From: Chara braunii
Taxonomy: Eukaryota > Streptophyta > Charophyceae > Charales > Characeae
Assembly (NCBI GenBank): GCA_003427395.1
Contig: BFEA01000830.1
Span: forward strand, 135,851 to 155,854
Direction of reading: 5' to 3'
Length of the DNA stretch: 20,004 nucleotides
The notes under the pieces are model-generated. The model had not been told where the DNA came from, made no database searches, and worked only from the letters and a program-made list of their open reading frames with translations. This document shows positions 8,330 to 17,451 of the stretch, in pieces. A program made the position numbers and the translations under genes. Position 1 is the stretch's first letter, and each line of letters starts with the position of its first letter.

Positions 8330-8621
8330 TCCAGCGTTGAGAGATCAATCCCTCAAGGCAAGTGTCAGCCTACATTTGAGTGTCGAATGTGACCCTCGAG
8401 ATTAACGAGGACCTCATGAGTATGGGTATTACATAGTACGTCATCATTGTGACTGCTTGTGTATGCTTGCATTACAAGTCGATATGAGGTTAGCCCTGCG
8501 TCCGCGCAGTTTTATACTAAGTCTCACACGCAACGTCTATCCGATTTCCACATCGGAGAGTTATGGGATGGCTACTAAGGGACTAGGAGTGTTGTCACGT
8601 TGTTTGTTCGATGTCGTTCTG

Positions 8622-8667
8622 TATATATATGTGTATGTGTGTGTGTTTTTATTTTTATGTTTTTTTT
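8622..8667 (+). repeat. TA/TG-rich simple repeat
   Basis: TATATATATGTGTATGTGTG run followed by T-rich sequence, present in copy A only. It accounts for length differences from copy B here. Confidence 0.8.
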
Positions 8668-8879
8668 AGTGGTGTATGCGTGGTGTGTGGGATGCATCCT
8701 AGTCGACCGACGACGAGTTGCGCTTGGGGCCTCAGCCCCCCAAGGCGTCGGTTCGCGTGCGGGTCCGATAGAGGCGTAAAGCCGCGCATACCCCCTATGC
8801 TACAACGAACGAGAAACGCCTTCGGTTTGTCCACCTTTACGATTGCAACTGATTAACTTTCGTACTGTGGACTGGTAGC

Positions 8880-8901
8880 TCGGCGGGGATACGCCCACCG
8901 A
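8880..8901 (+). other. Hairpin with compensatory change (copy A)
   Basis: TCGG (8,880-8,883) pairs with CCGA (8,898-8,901), with an inner GGG/CCC stem around GATACG. In copy B the arms are TCGA and TCGA (16,330-16,333 and 16,348-16,351), so G8883:C8898 has become A16333:T16348. Confidence 0.65.
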
Positions 8902-9168
8902 AGAGAGGTGACAACCCCCGTAAGGTGGAGGTAAGTCGTGCCTCGCGTAGACCCTATCCTGTCATAGAGGCTCACGAGAGGTATGGCTGGCGCACTCGGC
9001 CGGAGCGACTTGCGAAAGCTCCATATGTATTCGCGACGAGGATCAGACCAACTCCTGCGTGATGCAGCCGGGAGGGTCCCGCCCCGCCTTGCGCGGTGCC
9101 GGACCGATGCGCTCGACAACGGAGGCGAGAAGCAACACTATAAAAATCTAACGACGATAAATGCGACC

Positions 9169-9185
9169 TCCAACAGGTAAGTCTC
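9169..9185 (+). other. Splice-donor-like 17-mer, mate of 3,404-3,420
   Basis: TCCAACAG followed by GTAAGTCTC, identical to the minus-strand site at 3,404-3,420. It lies near the 3' end of copy A. In copy B the aligned sequence near 17,035-17,060 reads CCCGGCAGGTGCTGC, so the strong donor is not kept. Confidence 0.4.
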
Positions 9186-9300
9186 CAACTCCACAGCTGG
9201 CCTCAATCCTCCACCTATAGAATAAGCAAAATCGAATGTATCTTCCACTCGAACACGACTGGTTGCATCACCTCGTGAACGAGAAGATCCGCCCTCTGAC

Positions 9301-9773
9301 GCTTCACTGTCACACTCAAGGTCCTGATAACAGGATCGATTATGAAGATCATAGTAATGACGCCATGAGGGTGGGCGACAACACCATAAGCATGAAGGCG
9401 AAAAAAGTTGCCACAACGTGAAGTTGGTGGGACGCACGACGAAGGTGATGGTGACCTCTATCGTAATGGTGATGATGACGACGAGTACCTTGCTTTTGAT
9501 GACGACGATGAAGCCTGCAACCCCTGCATTAAAGGAGACCCCGATGACGACCGGAACACTCTGCTAGCCGCTACGTCCCACTATTCTCCAAGTGTGCAAA
9601 ATGAGGATGAATTTTCCCCAAGATCGTGAGAAGACGCACTCACCACCCTAACAGTGGCAACTACTACGTACGATCTGGATCCGGAGTCTCTCTCTCTTTT
9701 GTAAAATGGATTCTACTATCGACATCGCCCTGGAGGCGAGTTTAGTTACATTCTGAGACGAGCGTAATCGCAA
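9301..9773. other. Spacer with an acidic chance frame
   Basis: A plus-strand frame at 9,408-9,629 encodes an Asp/Glu-rich stretch from GAT/GAC-rich DNA, and a minus-strand frame (9,138-9,437) opposes it. Neither has a known domain. The acidic run looks like low-complexity DNA rather than a gene. Confidence 0.4.
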
Positions 9774-10166
9774 TTATGAAAATGAACGTGCACCTTCGGA
9801 GGCCAACCACATTCTCGCCCATGATTTTGCTTCCTCAAGTAATGGCGGCTCGGACGGGCACTCCCTCTGGCTCAAACCTTCGTCACTCTCCTCCATTTCA
9901 TCTGTCTTATCTTCCTTCTCCTCGCTCGTCAATTCCCTGTCCTCATTTTCTCTCACCTTCGCCTCTCCCTTCTTCGACTCAACGCAGTCCCAAATTTTGA
10001 CAACGCTACTTTCAGCGGACGACCCAACAACACTTCGACCCACGACAAACCGTCTGCCTCTCCTATCATCGGTCTTCCTCTTTTTATAGCGAGTTCTTAT
10101 TGCCGCACCCATGCTATTTCTCTGTATCATTCTAATTCTAACAGATGTCCCGAAGAACCGTGCCAC
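9774..10166 (-). CDS. Weak hypothetical ORF, 130 codons
   Basis: Longest clean frame outside the repeats. The first 40 residues are basic and arginine-rich. Residues of about 60-110 are highly charged (Glu, Asp, Lys), and a short C-terminal tail follows. No catalytic motif, membrane segment, signal peptide or family was recognised, and no splice sites or poly-A signal support it. The opposite strand is CT-rich, which alone can produce a Glu/Lys/Arg-rich frame. It could be a fragment of a transposon protein or mere composition bias. Confidence 0.15.
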   Translation of the reverse strand: MARFFGTSVRIRMIQRNSMGAAIRTRYKKRKTDDRRGRRFVVGRSVVGSSAESSVVKIWDCVESKKGEAKVRENEDRELTSEEKEDKTDEMEESDEGLSQRECPSEPPLLEEAKSWARMWLASEGARSFS

Positions 10167-10484
10167 GCACAGTGGTTGGAGGTATCATTATCGAGTCGGC
10201 CGTCCCTGATCAACTCAGAAATATTCGGTTTTACTAATCAAGTTTCGTCACCTAGGCCCGAACACGGGTCTGTACTTCAATAGTTCAATGGGTGTACCCA
10301 CTCAGCTAAGCCCTTGGGTCCCACGTTAGCACCGAAACCGGTACAGGATCACAAGCCGGAATAAAATAAAAATAAAAGGCAACTGTACTAAAAATAAAAT
10401 AACAAGAGAAATTAATCGAGCAGGAGAGAGAGGATCATGTTGGTCCCCTTTCAGTCCTGTCTGTCGGGTCCGCGATCGGACTCT
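10167..10484. other. No feature seen
   Basis: A-rich AATAAAATAAAAATAAAA tracts occur near 10,360-10,405. No frame, repeat unit or RNA gene was recognised. Confidence 0.5.
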
Positions 10485-11180
10485 ATGGCAAAACTAAGCG
10501 GGATATTCTCTTGGGACCCTCAACCGCTCAGTTTTTCTTCGCAAGACGCTCCTCCGCTCCAACGTTGCCGGTTGCTGGCCTCGATCCCCGGGTCTTCGTA
10601 GTATCAGTCCAAAGTCGTAACCTATAGGGCTAGGCCCAAGCTTGGGACTAATAACCGCGAGTTAACTTATAACTAGTCGATATGCGCCTACCAAAGTGCC
10701 CGAAGTCCATACCTTGGTCAACAACCCCACCCATGGCATCCGAGGCAAAGTCACTCACTATACAAAGAGTTCGGTTCCGCTCACAACGGTTGTGCGCACC
10801 ACCCCTTTCCTCAAGGCCGCGCCTTTTCCTTCCTAGCGGTAGAAAGCTCGAACTTTTATCTGTGTAAGCCTCTGTACTTCCGCACGAGCCATAAACAATT
10901 TCGCCGATGAAGAGGAAAATATCATTTAGTCTTTGATTAAATCAAAATCAAAGGTTGGTCGGCAATTGTACCGATCTTATAATATCAAAAAGAAAAGATC
11001 ATGCGCGCCTCAAAACTTGCGCGCCCACACACTTCCTACTCCCTTCAAACAGTCTGACATTCTTAGTCACAAAAGGAAATTCAGCCGCGACTCGCGCAGC
11101 GTCCCTAACTTTCAAACCAAAAACCCTGTTCTGTCACTTGCTAAAACCAGGGCGGATACCCTTGTAAAGGTATTTGCGCA
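10485..11180 (+). repeat. Dispersed repeat, right copy
   Basis: Plus-strand counterpart of 488-1,065. The best block is 11,138-11,180 with its palindrome-like ATACCCTTGTAAAGGTAT (11,156-11,173). Frames of 61-112 codons cross it but are not conserved as protein in the other copy. Confidence 0.6.
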
Positions 11181-12589
11181 GACAACGCAACGTTCAATTT
11201 CCAGTGAAGATGGGAACGACGAGAGTCAAAATTGGATTTTAGGGATAAGGCGCGGCGGATTAGAGAGTTAGTTTTTGGAGTTAGTATGTAGATATGGTGC
11301 CGTGAGAAATGTCGGTCGTGAGGGGACGAAACGTAAAGTTTGTGCAATGTGGCAGTGTACCTGGCCTTCTTTTCGAGAGAGATTTATTCTGATTTTGTTC
11401 ATCCTACCGATGAAGGTCGTTTCCCTCTATCAATCCTTGTACCGAGCGAGCTCCTCAATCCATATTTACACTAGGATTTCTTTTTGTCCATTACATTGTA
11501 CTTTCTCTACTTCAGCGATAGATTCAGTTTTCATCTAGCCCATTCAAAGAGTGATCGAAGTGTTGTTTTAGACCGCGCGTTGCTCATTGTGCTGTTGTGG
11601 CAACCTCAAAGCTACCCGTTGTATCGTTGGTTTCGTAGTAATGGTGATCCTGGTTGCTTTGTTGGATTTCGTCGTCGCAGCCATCCACCCTGTGTCGCTA
11701 GAAGTTGTTTATCTAGTCCGTGGCCATCATTGCAGATGAAAGGTCATATGAAATCAGCCAAAAGGAGGGTCTAGTGCACACATCTATTCGAGCACTGCTA
11801 CTGTTGGTGGAGATGCCAACGGGATGCATTGTCAATTTGTAGACTGCAAGCAGTCGTGTAGTGATATCTCAGGTGTTGAGCGCCCTGTAGGAGGAAGGGT
11901 TCTGGATCAGCATTAGACTTTCTGGCCTTCGGTGTGAAGACTGCATTTTTGAACTCCCTTCAGTTCGTTGCGGCTCATGTTCCTTGCGCGCAAGAGAGAG
12001 AAAGAGGAACGGAGCAAGGATTACCCGCATAAGAACTCTGAGAGCGCGGTGATTTCGTATTCTAGCAACGAGAAGCGGGCGACTGTTGTTCGCAGCAAGT
12101 CAAGTGAGCCGGTGCGGCAGGTTCTATTGGACTATATGGGTTGCTCACACCCTACCGTTAGAAAGTAGCTGTAGGAAGAGGAGTTGGCGGCGACCCAAGG
12201 GAGTCAGACTTGCAGTGCTTCGGCGATTTACCTTACTTGTTGCCCTTCTTTCACTCTTTATTACAGAGTTGTGCATCATTATATTTGACTAATGTGCCTC
12301 TGTTGTGCATTGTTGCCTAGATGCTATGAACCCACTATTTTTCCACAACATACATTGTGTCCTTGCTGTGTACTATTGCGCCTTGATATTGGGTATCTCA
12401 CCCTTATCCTTCCCTAGGCTATTGATGGGCATTAGTGTTATGCTCGTTGCTGCATGCAGCTACTAAGTATGTTGCATATTTGCCGAGTTATTGTCTTTTA
12501 CATGCAATTGAAATAAAGAACGAAGATGTGTTCTATTTCAATGAGGTCTCCCATGTTACGTAGCAGCAGTTTTAAACAGGAGGAACAAC
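11181..12589. other. No supported gene
   Basis: Several frames of 66-96 codons occur on the plus strand without domains, and none continues across a credible intron. I looked for tRNA, snRNA and transposon termini and found none. The stretch may contain further decayed repeats too diverged to see by eye. Confidence 0.5.
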
Positions 12590-13218
12590 ATTGAGACTTG
12601 AGGGAGTGGTCATGCGGTGAAAGAAGATTATCATTGCGACTTGGAAGATTGTTAGAGTGTCGTTTGATTTGCGGTTGTGCATGGTTTAGCCACCTTCACC
12701 TGCATTTTTACCACCATTGCAAGACCTTCGGGCGAATCAAGGAATCGAAACCCTCTCACGCGAGTCTAAGTGCACCATCCTTGGATCTGAGAGACTAAAT
12801 CTATCTCCTTCTACCCTTTTTACTCCAAGTTTAGTCTATTGGTTTTCAGAGGAAGGCGGCAGGCGGGATTGCAACCCATAATCCGTGTCAAGGCCTCTGT
12901 GGGAGGTTGCCCCACCGATTGTGGGAGCTCTATCGGAACCTAGGCGAGGTTCTGCAGACAAGAGACTGTGAAGTAAATATTTATCTCCTTCTATAAACCC
13001 AGTTAGAACCCTTACCTGTACATTTTGCTACAGATTGATTAAGTATACTCTATCCATCCTTATTTAAGTTTATGTTTGACATTCAAGAATTAAACCATAG
13101 TTAAATAAAGAAATGTTTGTGTAATCTCAGTTTTATTTTATTTTTTTGTCTGAAGTCATATTGTAAAAGAGTTTTGCATTGAGGGAAGACGGGAGGAAGG
13201 TGATTTTGCTTATGACTG

Positions 13219-14055
13219 ACCGGGTCAACCAAAGGTTCGGCATTGTATCTAAGTTGAATGACCCGGTGTTATGTTTACTTTGAGTGCCTGGAGAGCCAGA
13301 CAATAGTTCATAAGTTTGATGGTTTGGTTGCTCTGACTTGCGAGGGTTGTCTGTGATTGTCTTTTCAGGGATCAAGCAATTGTTTCTAAGTTGGATTGTC
13401 TGGTTGCTCTGACTTGCGAGGGCGGTCTGTGATTGCCTTTTTAAGGACCAAGCAATTGTTTCATAAGTAGGATGGTTTTGTTGCCTTGGTTTATTTTGGG
13501 ATTTCTGATGTTCTTTTTCTTTTTCTGAAAGAGAGAGTTTTCGCAATCGTTCCATAAGATTGGTTGGCTCAAACTTTTTTTTGTTTTTGTTTTGATTGGG
13601 AATCAGGTGAAGGACCAAACAATTGTTCCTAAGTTGGATGGTTTGGTCTAGAACCACGCACATACTGGAACCAAAGGATAAATTTTATCTTTACTCTTAA
13701 TGTTATTCTATTTACGAATAGGCTAGTTAGACATTGTTTCTAAGTTGAATGGTTTGACAATAGCTTATCATAAAATAAAGAGAGTATCAATTAATAATAA
13801 ATTGATGGCAAGAAGGGGCAGGTTGGACTTTGTTTCTAACTTGAACGGTCCAGTTATATGTTACCTTAAAATATTAAATGCAAAAATATATATATAACTT
13901 GACTACTTTAAACACTTCAGGGTGACTTGGCGTTGTTTATAAATTGAATGACATAGTCACATGCCATTAAAAAATAAAAGTTGTAGTGCCTTATGTTTGT
14001 GTATATTTAATGATTGAGCTAGACATTGTTTCTAAGTTGAATGATATAGTTTTAC
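13219..14055 (+). ncRNA. Hairpin array 1, copy B
   Basis: About ten hairpins that align one to one with array 1 of copy A, but with their own loop version (AATTGTTTCTAAGTTGGATG and close variants). Examples: ACCGGGTC/GACCCGGT (13,219-13,226 with 13,260-13,267), GCCAGAC/GTTTGGT (13,295-13,301 with 13,322-13,328), GACCAAAC/GTTTGGTC (13,613-13,620 with 13,641-13,648), GTTAGAC/GTTTGAC (13,726-13,732 with 13,752-13,758), GTGACT/AGTCAC (13,922-13,927 with 13,955-13,960). One hairpin is an extra, from a 75-bp tandem duplication. Last stem (near 14,027-14,053) is degraded. Confidence 0.7.
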
Positions 14056-14337
14056 GCCTTATGTAAGCTGGGTATAAAGGATAAATCATTGAAAGACTAT
14101 GAACGATCGCTGGCAAGGTTTAAACTACGGATTAATGAGAGTACTTATCATTGTGGTTTAGACTTGCATGTGGCCGAGTGAGAGTTTTACTTAGCCCGAG
14201 TTTCAGTTCGATAGGTAGCTGCTCTATATGCTCGTCACTTGCTAGAGCTATAAAAGTTAGTTAAATTCCTGCAATTTATGAACTAACGTTTTTTTACTTT
14301 AGGTCAATTCTTGCATTTTCTGGGATCATTTTTTATA

Positions 14338-14905
14338 CTTGGCTTTGAATGAAATTTGGAAAGGTACTCCTCTTACTAGAAATGCTGCCAAAATGTCTAC
14401 AAACTAAAGAGTTAGTCAAATTCAGGATTTTTCAAAGTTCAACTTTTGTTTAAATTTTATATATGGTTTAGTATAAATTTTAAAATTATTCATTTCTATG
14501 GGAAGTGCTGTTAAAAGTTTTGCTAATTAAAGGAGTTTAGCAAAATTTGACCTTGGGAAAGTCAGAGTTATTTTATATTTTGTACTTAGCTTTGTATAAA
14601 TTTTTAAAAATTACTTTCTCTACGAGAAACACAATTAAAATTTCTGCAAATTTAAGGAGTCAGTTAAATTTTGTTTTGGCAGGAACTCAATATTTATTAC
14701 GAGTTATTATCTTACTTAATATAAATTTAGAGAGTCTACTTCTTTACAGGAGATACTGCCGAAATTTTTACTAATTGATGGAGTTAGACAAATTTTGATT
14801 TTCTAGATTTGAAAGACTCTTTCAGTTTTTATATTCGAGCAAATACAAATTCTAAGATGACATTTTTTCTAAGGAAAAACGCTGCCTAATTTTTTTTAGT
14901 TTAGA
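14338..14905 (+). ncRNA. Hairpin array 2, copy B
   Basis: Homologue of array 2 in copy A with the same roughly 120-bp spacing. Outer stems are still visible, for example TTAATATAAATTT (14,716-14,728) with AAATTTTTACTAA (14,762-14,774), 11 of 13 paired. The inner TTCTC-tac-GAGAA hairpin also survives in the third unit. Pairing is generally weaker than in A, and the CTGCC connector is lost in two units. Confidence 0.6.
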
Positions 14906-15418
14906 GGAGTTATATTATATTTTGAGAGGTAACAATTTTGACAATTCACCCTACATAGGGAAGATTTTGCCAAGGTCGATCTTTTTGGGGGCACTAGCTT
15001 AGAGGTAGAGTTACACTTAGTTATCAAAAGAATCTTGGGTCAGATTGTTTTATGGAGAATTATTCTTCATACATTGATAGTTTAACATTGGTCATTGATT
15101 TGGATTGTGTTACAGACCTTCTTTGGACGTTTTGATTCAAGATTGGATTAGATTCAACTTGATCCGACGAGGAATCATCTTTTGTTATCACTGATAATTG
15201 GTCGGTTGCCGATTCGTCGGTTTACAAATAAACTATAATTCACGCTTGCCGTTTAACCTAAAGGTTTTATCCCCTGTGATTTGAATTGTTCTGTTTGATT
15301 TTCACCTAAACTTTATCGAATGACCATTTAACAAAGATACCGAGTATTTTATTATGAAAGGTTGGACAAAGGTTGGGGGTTGTGTGATTTAAGTGAGGGG
15401 TGTGAGCGCAGGGAGTGG

Positions 15419-15484
15419 TTGAAGTTGACCTCGTGTAGTGCATGGACTTTTGGTTGAATCTTTGATGTGATTGCATGTATGTTT
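15419..15484 (+). other. Near-identical island shared with copy A
   Basis: Two differences over 66 bp from 7,834-7,899, inside sequence that is otherwise heavily diverged. It is AT/GT mixed rather than low complexity, so composition does not explain it. Confidence 0.7.
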
Positions 15485-15879
15485 GTGCTTCGAACTCTAG
15501 ATGTGACTGCCTACGATCACATACACATATATGATTGAAAGGAGTCTCATTGTGATTGTGATTAGTGATCGTCTCATGTTATGTACCCTTTTATATACGT
15601 ACATACATATATATATGCCTCGATTTCCCGCAAGACTCATTGCGACCGTGCAGAAGGGTCAAACATATTAAGCTTTAGAGAGAAAAGGAAGACTTTTTTT
15701 TAACTTTTGTTTTTTATAATTATTATAGTGTGACAACCATCAAAATCAAACCATTTTATTTATTTCCGGACCCTAGATGATGAAGCTTGCCTCCAAGGTC
15801 ATGAGAGAAAATTGTCACAACAAGTCGGAACCTGTGTACCACCCACTCCCCGCAGGGTGCAGAAGTGGGTGTGGTTCTT

Positions 15880-15895
15880 AACCGCCTAGGCGGTT
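15880..15895 (+). other. 16-bp palindrome in conserved hairpin (copy B)
   Basis: AACCGCCTAGGCGGTT, a perfect palindrome and the counterpart of the hairpin at 8,311-8,329. Upstream, CACCCACT and AGTGGGTG (about 15,840-15,871) form a second stem. Confidence 0.7.
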
Positions 15896-16329
15896 GGTTG
15901 TCTAGCGTTGAGAGATTAAACCCCTCAAGGTGCATGTCAGCCGTCGAACGTAACCCTCGAGACCATTGAAGGCCACGAGATTATGGGTACTATATAGTAC
16001 GTCATCATTGCGACTGCTTGCGTCCACGCAGTTTTATTCTAAGTCTCGTGCGTGACCCCTTACCGGTTTCCGGAATAGGAGGTTATGGGTCAGATACAAA
16101 AGGAACTAGGAGTGTTTGGTGTAATGCGTGATAAGTTCAATGCGTCCTAGTCGACCGACGACAAGGCGCACTTGATACTTCATCTCCCCAATGCGTCGGT
16201 TTACATGCGAGTCCGATAGAGACGTGGGACCGCACGTACCCCCTATGCTACTACACTGTACGAGAAACATCCTCGGCTGGACCACCTCTGCAATTGCAAC
16301 TGATTAGCTTTCACACGTGGTTCGGTAGT

Positions 16330-16351
16330 TCGACGGGGATACGCCCATCGA
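16330..16351 (+). other. Hairpin with compensatory change (copy B)
   Basis: TCGA/TCGA arms around GGG-GATACG-CCC. Partner of 8,880-8,901, with a G:C pair replaced by A:T. Confidence 0.65.
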
Positions 16352-16497
16352 AGGGAGGTGACCGCTCCCGCAAGTGGAGGTAAGTTGTACCTCACGTAGC
16401 CCTATCCTGTCGTAGAGGTTCGTGAGAGGTATGGTTGGCGCACTCGACTGGAGCGACGATGAAAGCTTCATTTGCATTGCAACAAAAGGATGGAAAG

Positions 16498-16939
16498 CTA
16501 GGTTACTAATGATCCGGAGTCCGGATTTCCAAACGACGAGTTTTTGGCACTAAATAATATTTAAAAAAAATAAAAAAATGATAGTGTTGCGCATGCCCTA
16601 GAGACCCCCTACAAAAATGTTCAAATTTTTCTGAGCATTTGGTGATAGGGTGGTATTTGGGGGAGGGGGGGGGTACGAGGGGTTTTTATGGGGATAGGAG
16701 GGGTATCGGTGGGTATTAGAATCTTTGAAGATTTTTATTGTTTATTTTACTTGCCCAAATGAGCCAAAAAATTGGTAGCATACACCTTATGTAAGGTGAA
16801 AGCCATACTTTTTTTTTTTTTTTTTTTTTTTTTTTGCAGTAGGCCGGACATACCCTGTCCGGTCTAACGTCCGACCAAATGTCCGGTCGGACATCCCGAA
16901 TGGTCAGGGGGGTCTCGGACGTCCGATGAGGTAACCTAG
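16498..16939. mobile_element. hAT-like non-autonomous element (MITE)
   Basis: Perfect 9-bp terminal inverted repeats, CTAGGTTAC at 16,498-16,506 and GTAACCTAG at 16,931-16,939. They are flanked by an 8-bp duplication with one mismatch: ATGGAAAG (16,490-16,497) and ATGGATAG (16,940-16,947). Copy A has a single ATCAGA-like site at this point and no insert, giving an empty-site comparison. Subterminal GTCCGG/GTCCGA motifs recur at both ends, a known habit of hAT elements. No transposase is encoded. It also holds a T27 tract (16,809-16,835) and a G-rich stretch. Eight-bp duplications point to hAT; the terminal bases are not the commonest for that family. Confidence 0.75.
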
Positions 16940-17099
16940 ATGGATAGTCCTTTCATCAAATTTTGCGGGACGCGGTCGGGAGGGTCCCCTTACGGGACCG
17001 ATGCGGTCGACAACGTTCAAGTTAGATCCGATTCCCGGCAGGTGCTGCTCCCCACCAATAGATAGGTTGCTCCTATCACCTCGTTAAGTAGTTTCCCCG

Positions 17100-17140
17100 G
17101 ACATTAAGTAAAAAAAAAAAATTAAAAAAAAAATGGGAGA
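17100..17140 (+). repeat. A-rich low-complexity tract
   Basis: Two runs of about ten A residues separated by TT, just past the end of copy B. It could be a retroposon tail, but no body or duplication was found for it. Confidence 0.6.
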
Positions 17141-17262
17141 CCATGAACCGCCGATTAATTTTCTTGACGGTCCATGGCCTCCAAATGTTTAGGAGAGGCT
17201 CAATCTTCTTTTTCGGATGTACTGGTGGTGTAAGGCAAAAAACATCATAAACACTCTCTGAC

Positions 17263-17289
17263 AGAGTGTCCTACCACATGTGCCAAAGT

Positions 17290-17325
<36 letters not shown>

Positions 17326-17451
17326 GAAATCCCGAAAGCAATTTCCGCATAAAAGAAAAAGAATCATAAAGAATAACAGCAGAATCGGACACATGGTTCG
17401 AGTTGTTTGCCCAACCGGTTTTGGCTGGTCGCCATAGAGTGTCCTCCCACA
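17263..17451 (-). mobile_element. SINE-like retroposon with target-site repeats
   Basis: Flanking direct repeats AGAGTGTCCTACCACA (17,263-17,278) and AGAGTGTCCTCCCACA (17,436-17,451) agree at 15 of 16 positions. Between them lies a T30 tract (17,291-17,320), which is a poly-A tail when read on the minus strand, and a body of about 115 bp with its 5' end near 17,435. That is the structure of an L1-type retroposition product. I do not see clear polymerase III A and B boxes, so it may be a truncated SINE or a retroposed RNA fragment. An 87-codon frame with a lysine run here is only the tail read in frame. Confidence 0.65.

Larger units (their letters stand above)
4990..9300 (+). repeat. Long non-coding repeat, copy A
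   Basis: Directly repeated as copy B (about 12,590-17,095). Homology runs collinearly through a 5' tandem module, a 360-bp leader-like part, two hairpin arrays, a middle part with a near-identical 66-bp island, and a GC-richer 3' part. It ends near the CATCACCTCGTGAACG match at about 9,280. No reading frame is shared between copies, and frames within it are short and lack domains. Compensatory changes in stems argue for conserved RNA or DNA folding. It could be a large non-autonomous transposon, a pair of very old long terminal repeats, or a duplicated long non-coding RNA gene. Boundaries are good to perhaps 100 bp. Confidence 0.85.
12590..17095 (+). repeat. Long non-coding repeat, copy B
   Basis: Direct homologue of copy A, about 7.5 kb downstream, with the same order of modules. 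Differences from A: one instead of two 5' units, an extra 75-bp hairpin unit in array 1 (13,325-13,475), no TA/TG microsatellite, and a 442-bp insertion at 16,498-16,939. Homology resumes after the insertion with GCGGTCGGGAGGGTCCC and GACCGATGCGGTCGACAAC, and ends near 17,090. No frame is shared with copy A. Confidence 0.85.

Noticed and set aside
4990-17095. Confident LTR retrotransposon call for A plus B
   Set aside because: No primer-binding site, polypurine tract, gag or pol between them and no clear TG/CA ends. Kept only as one hypothesis.
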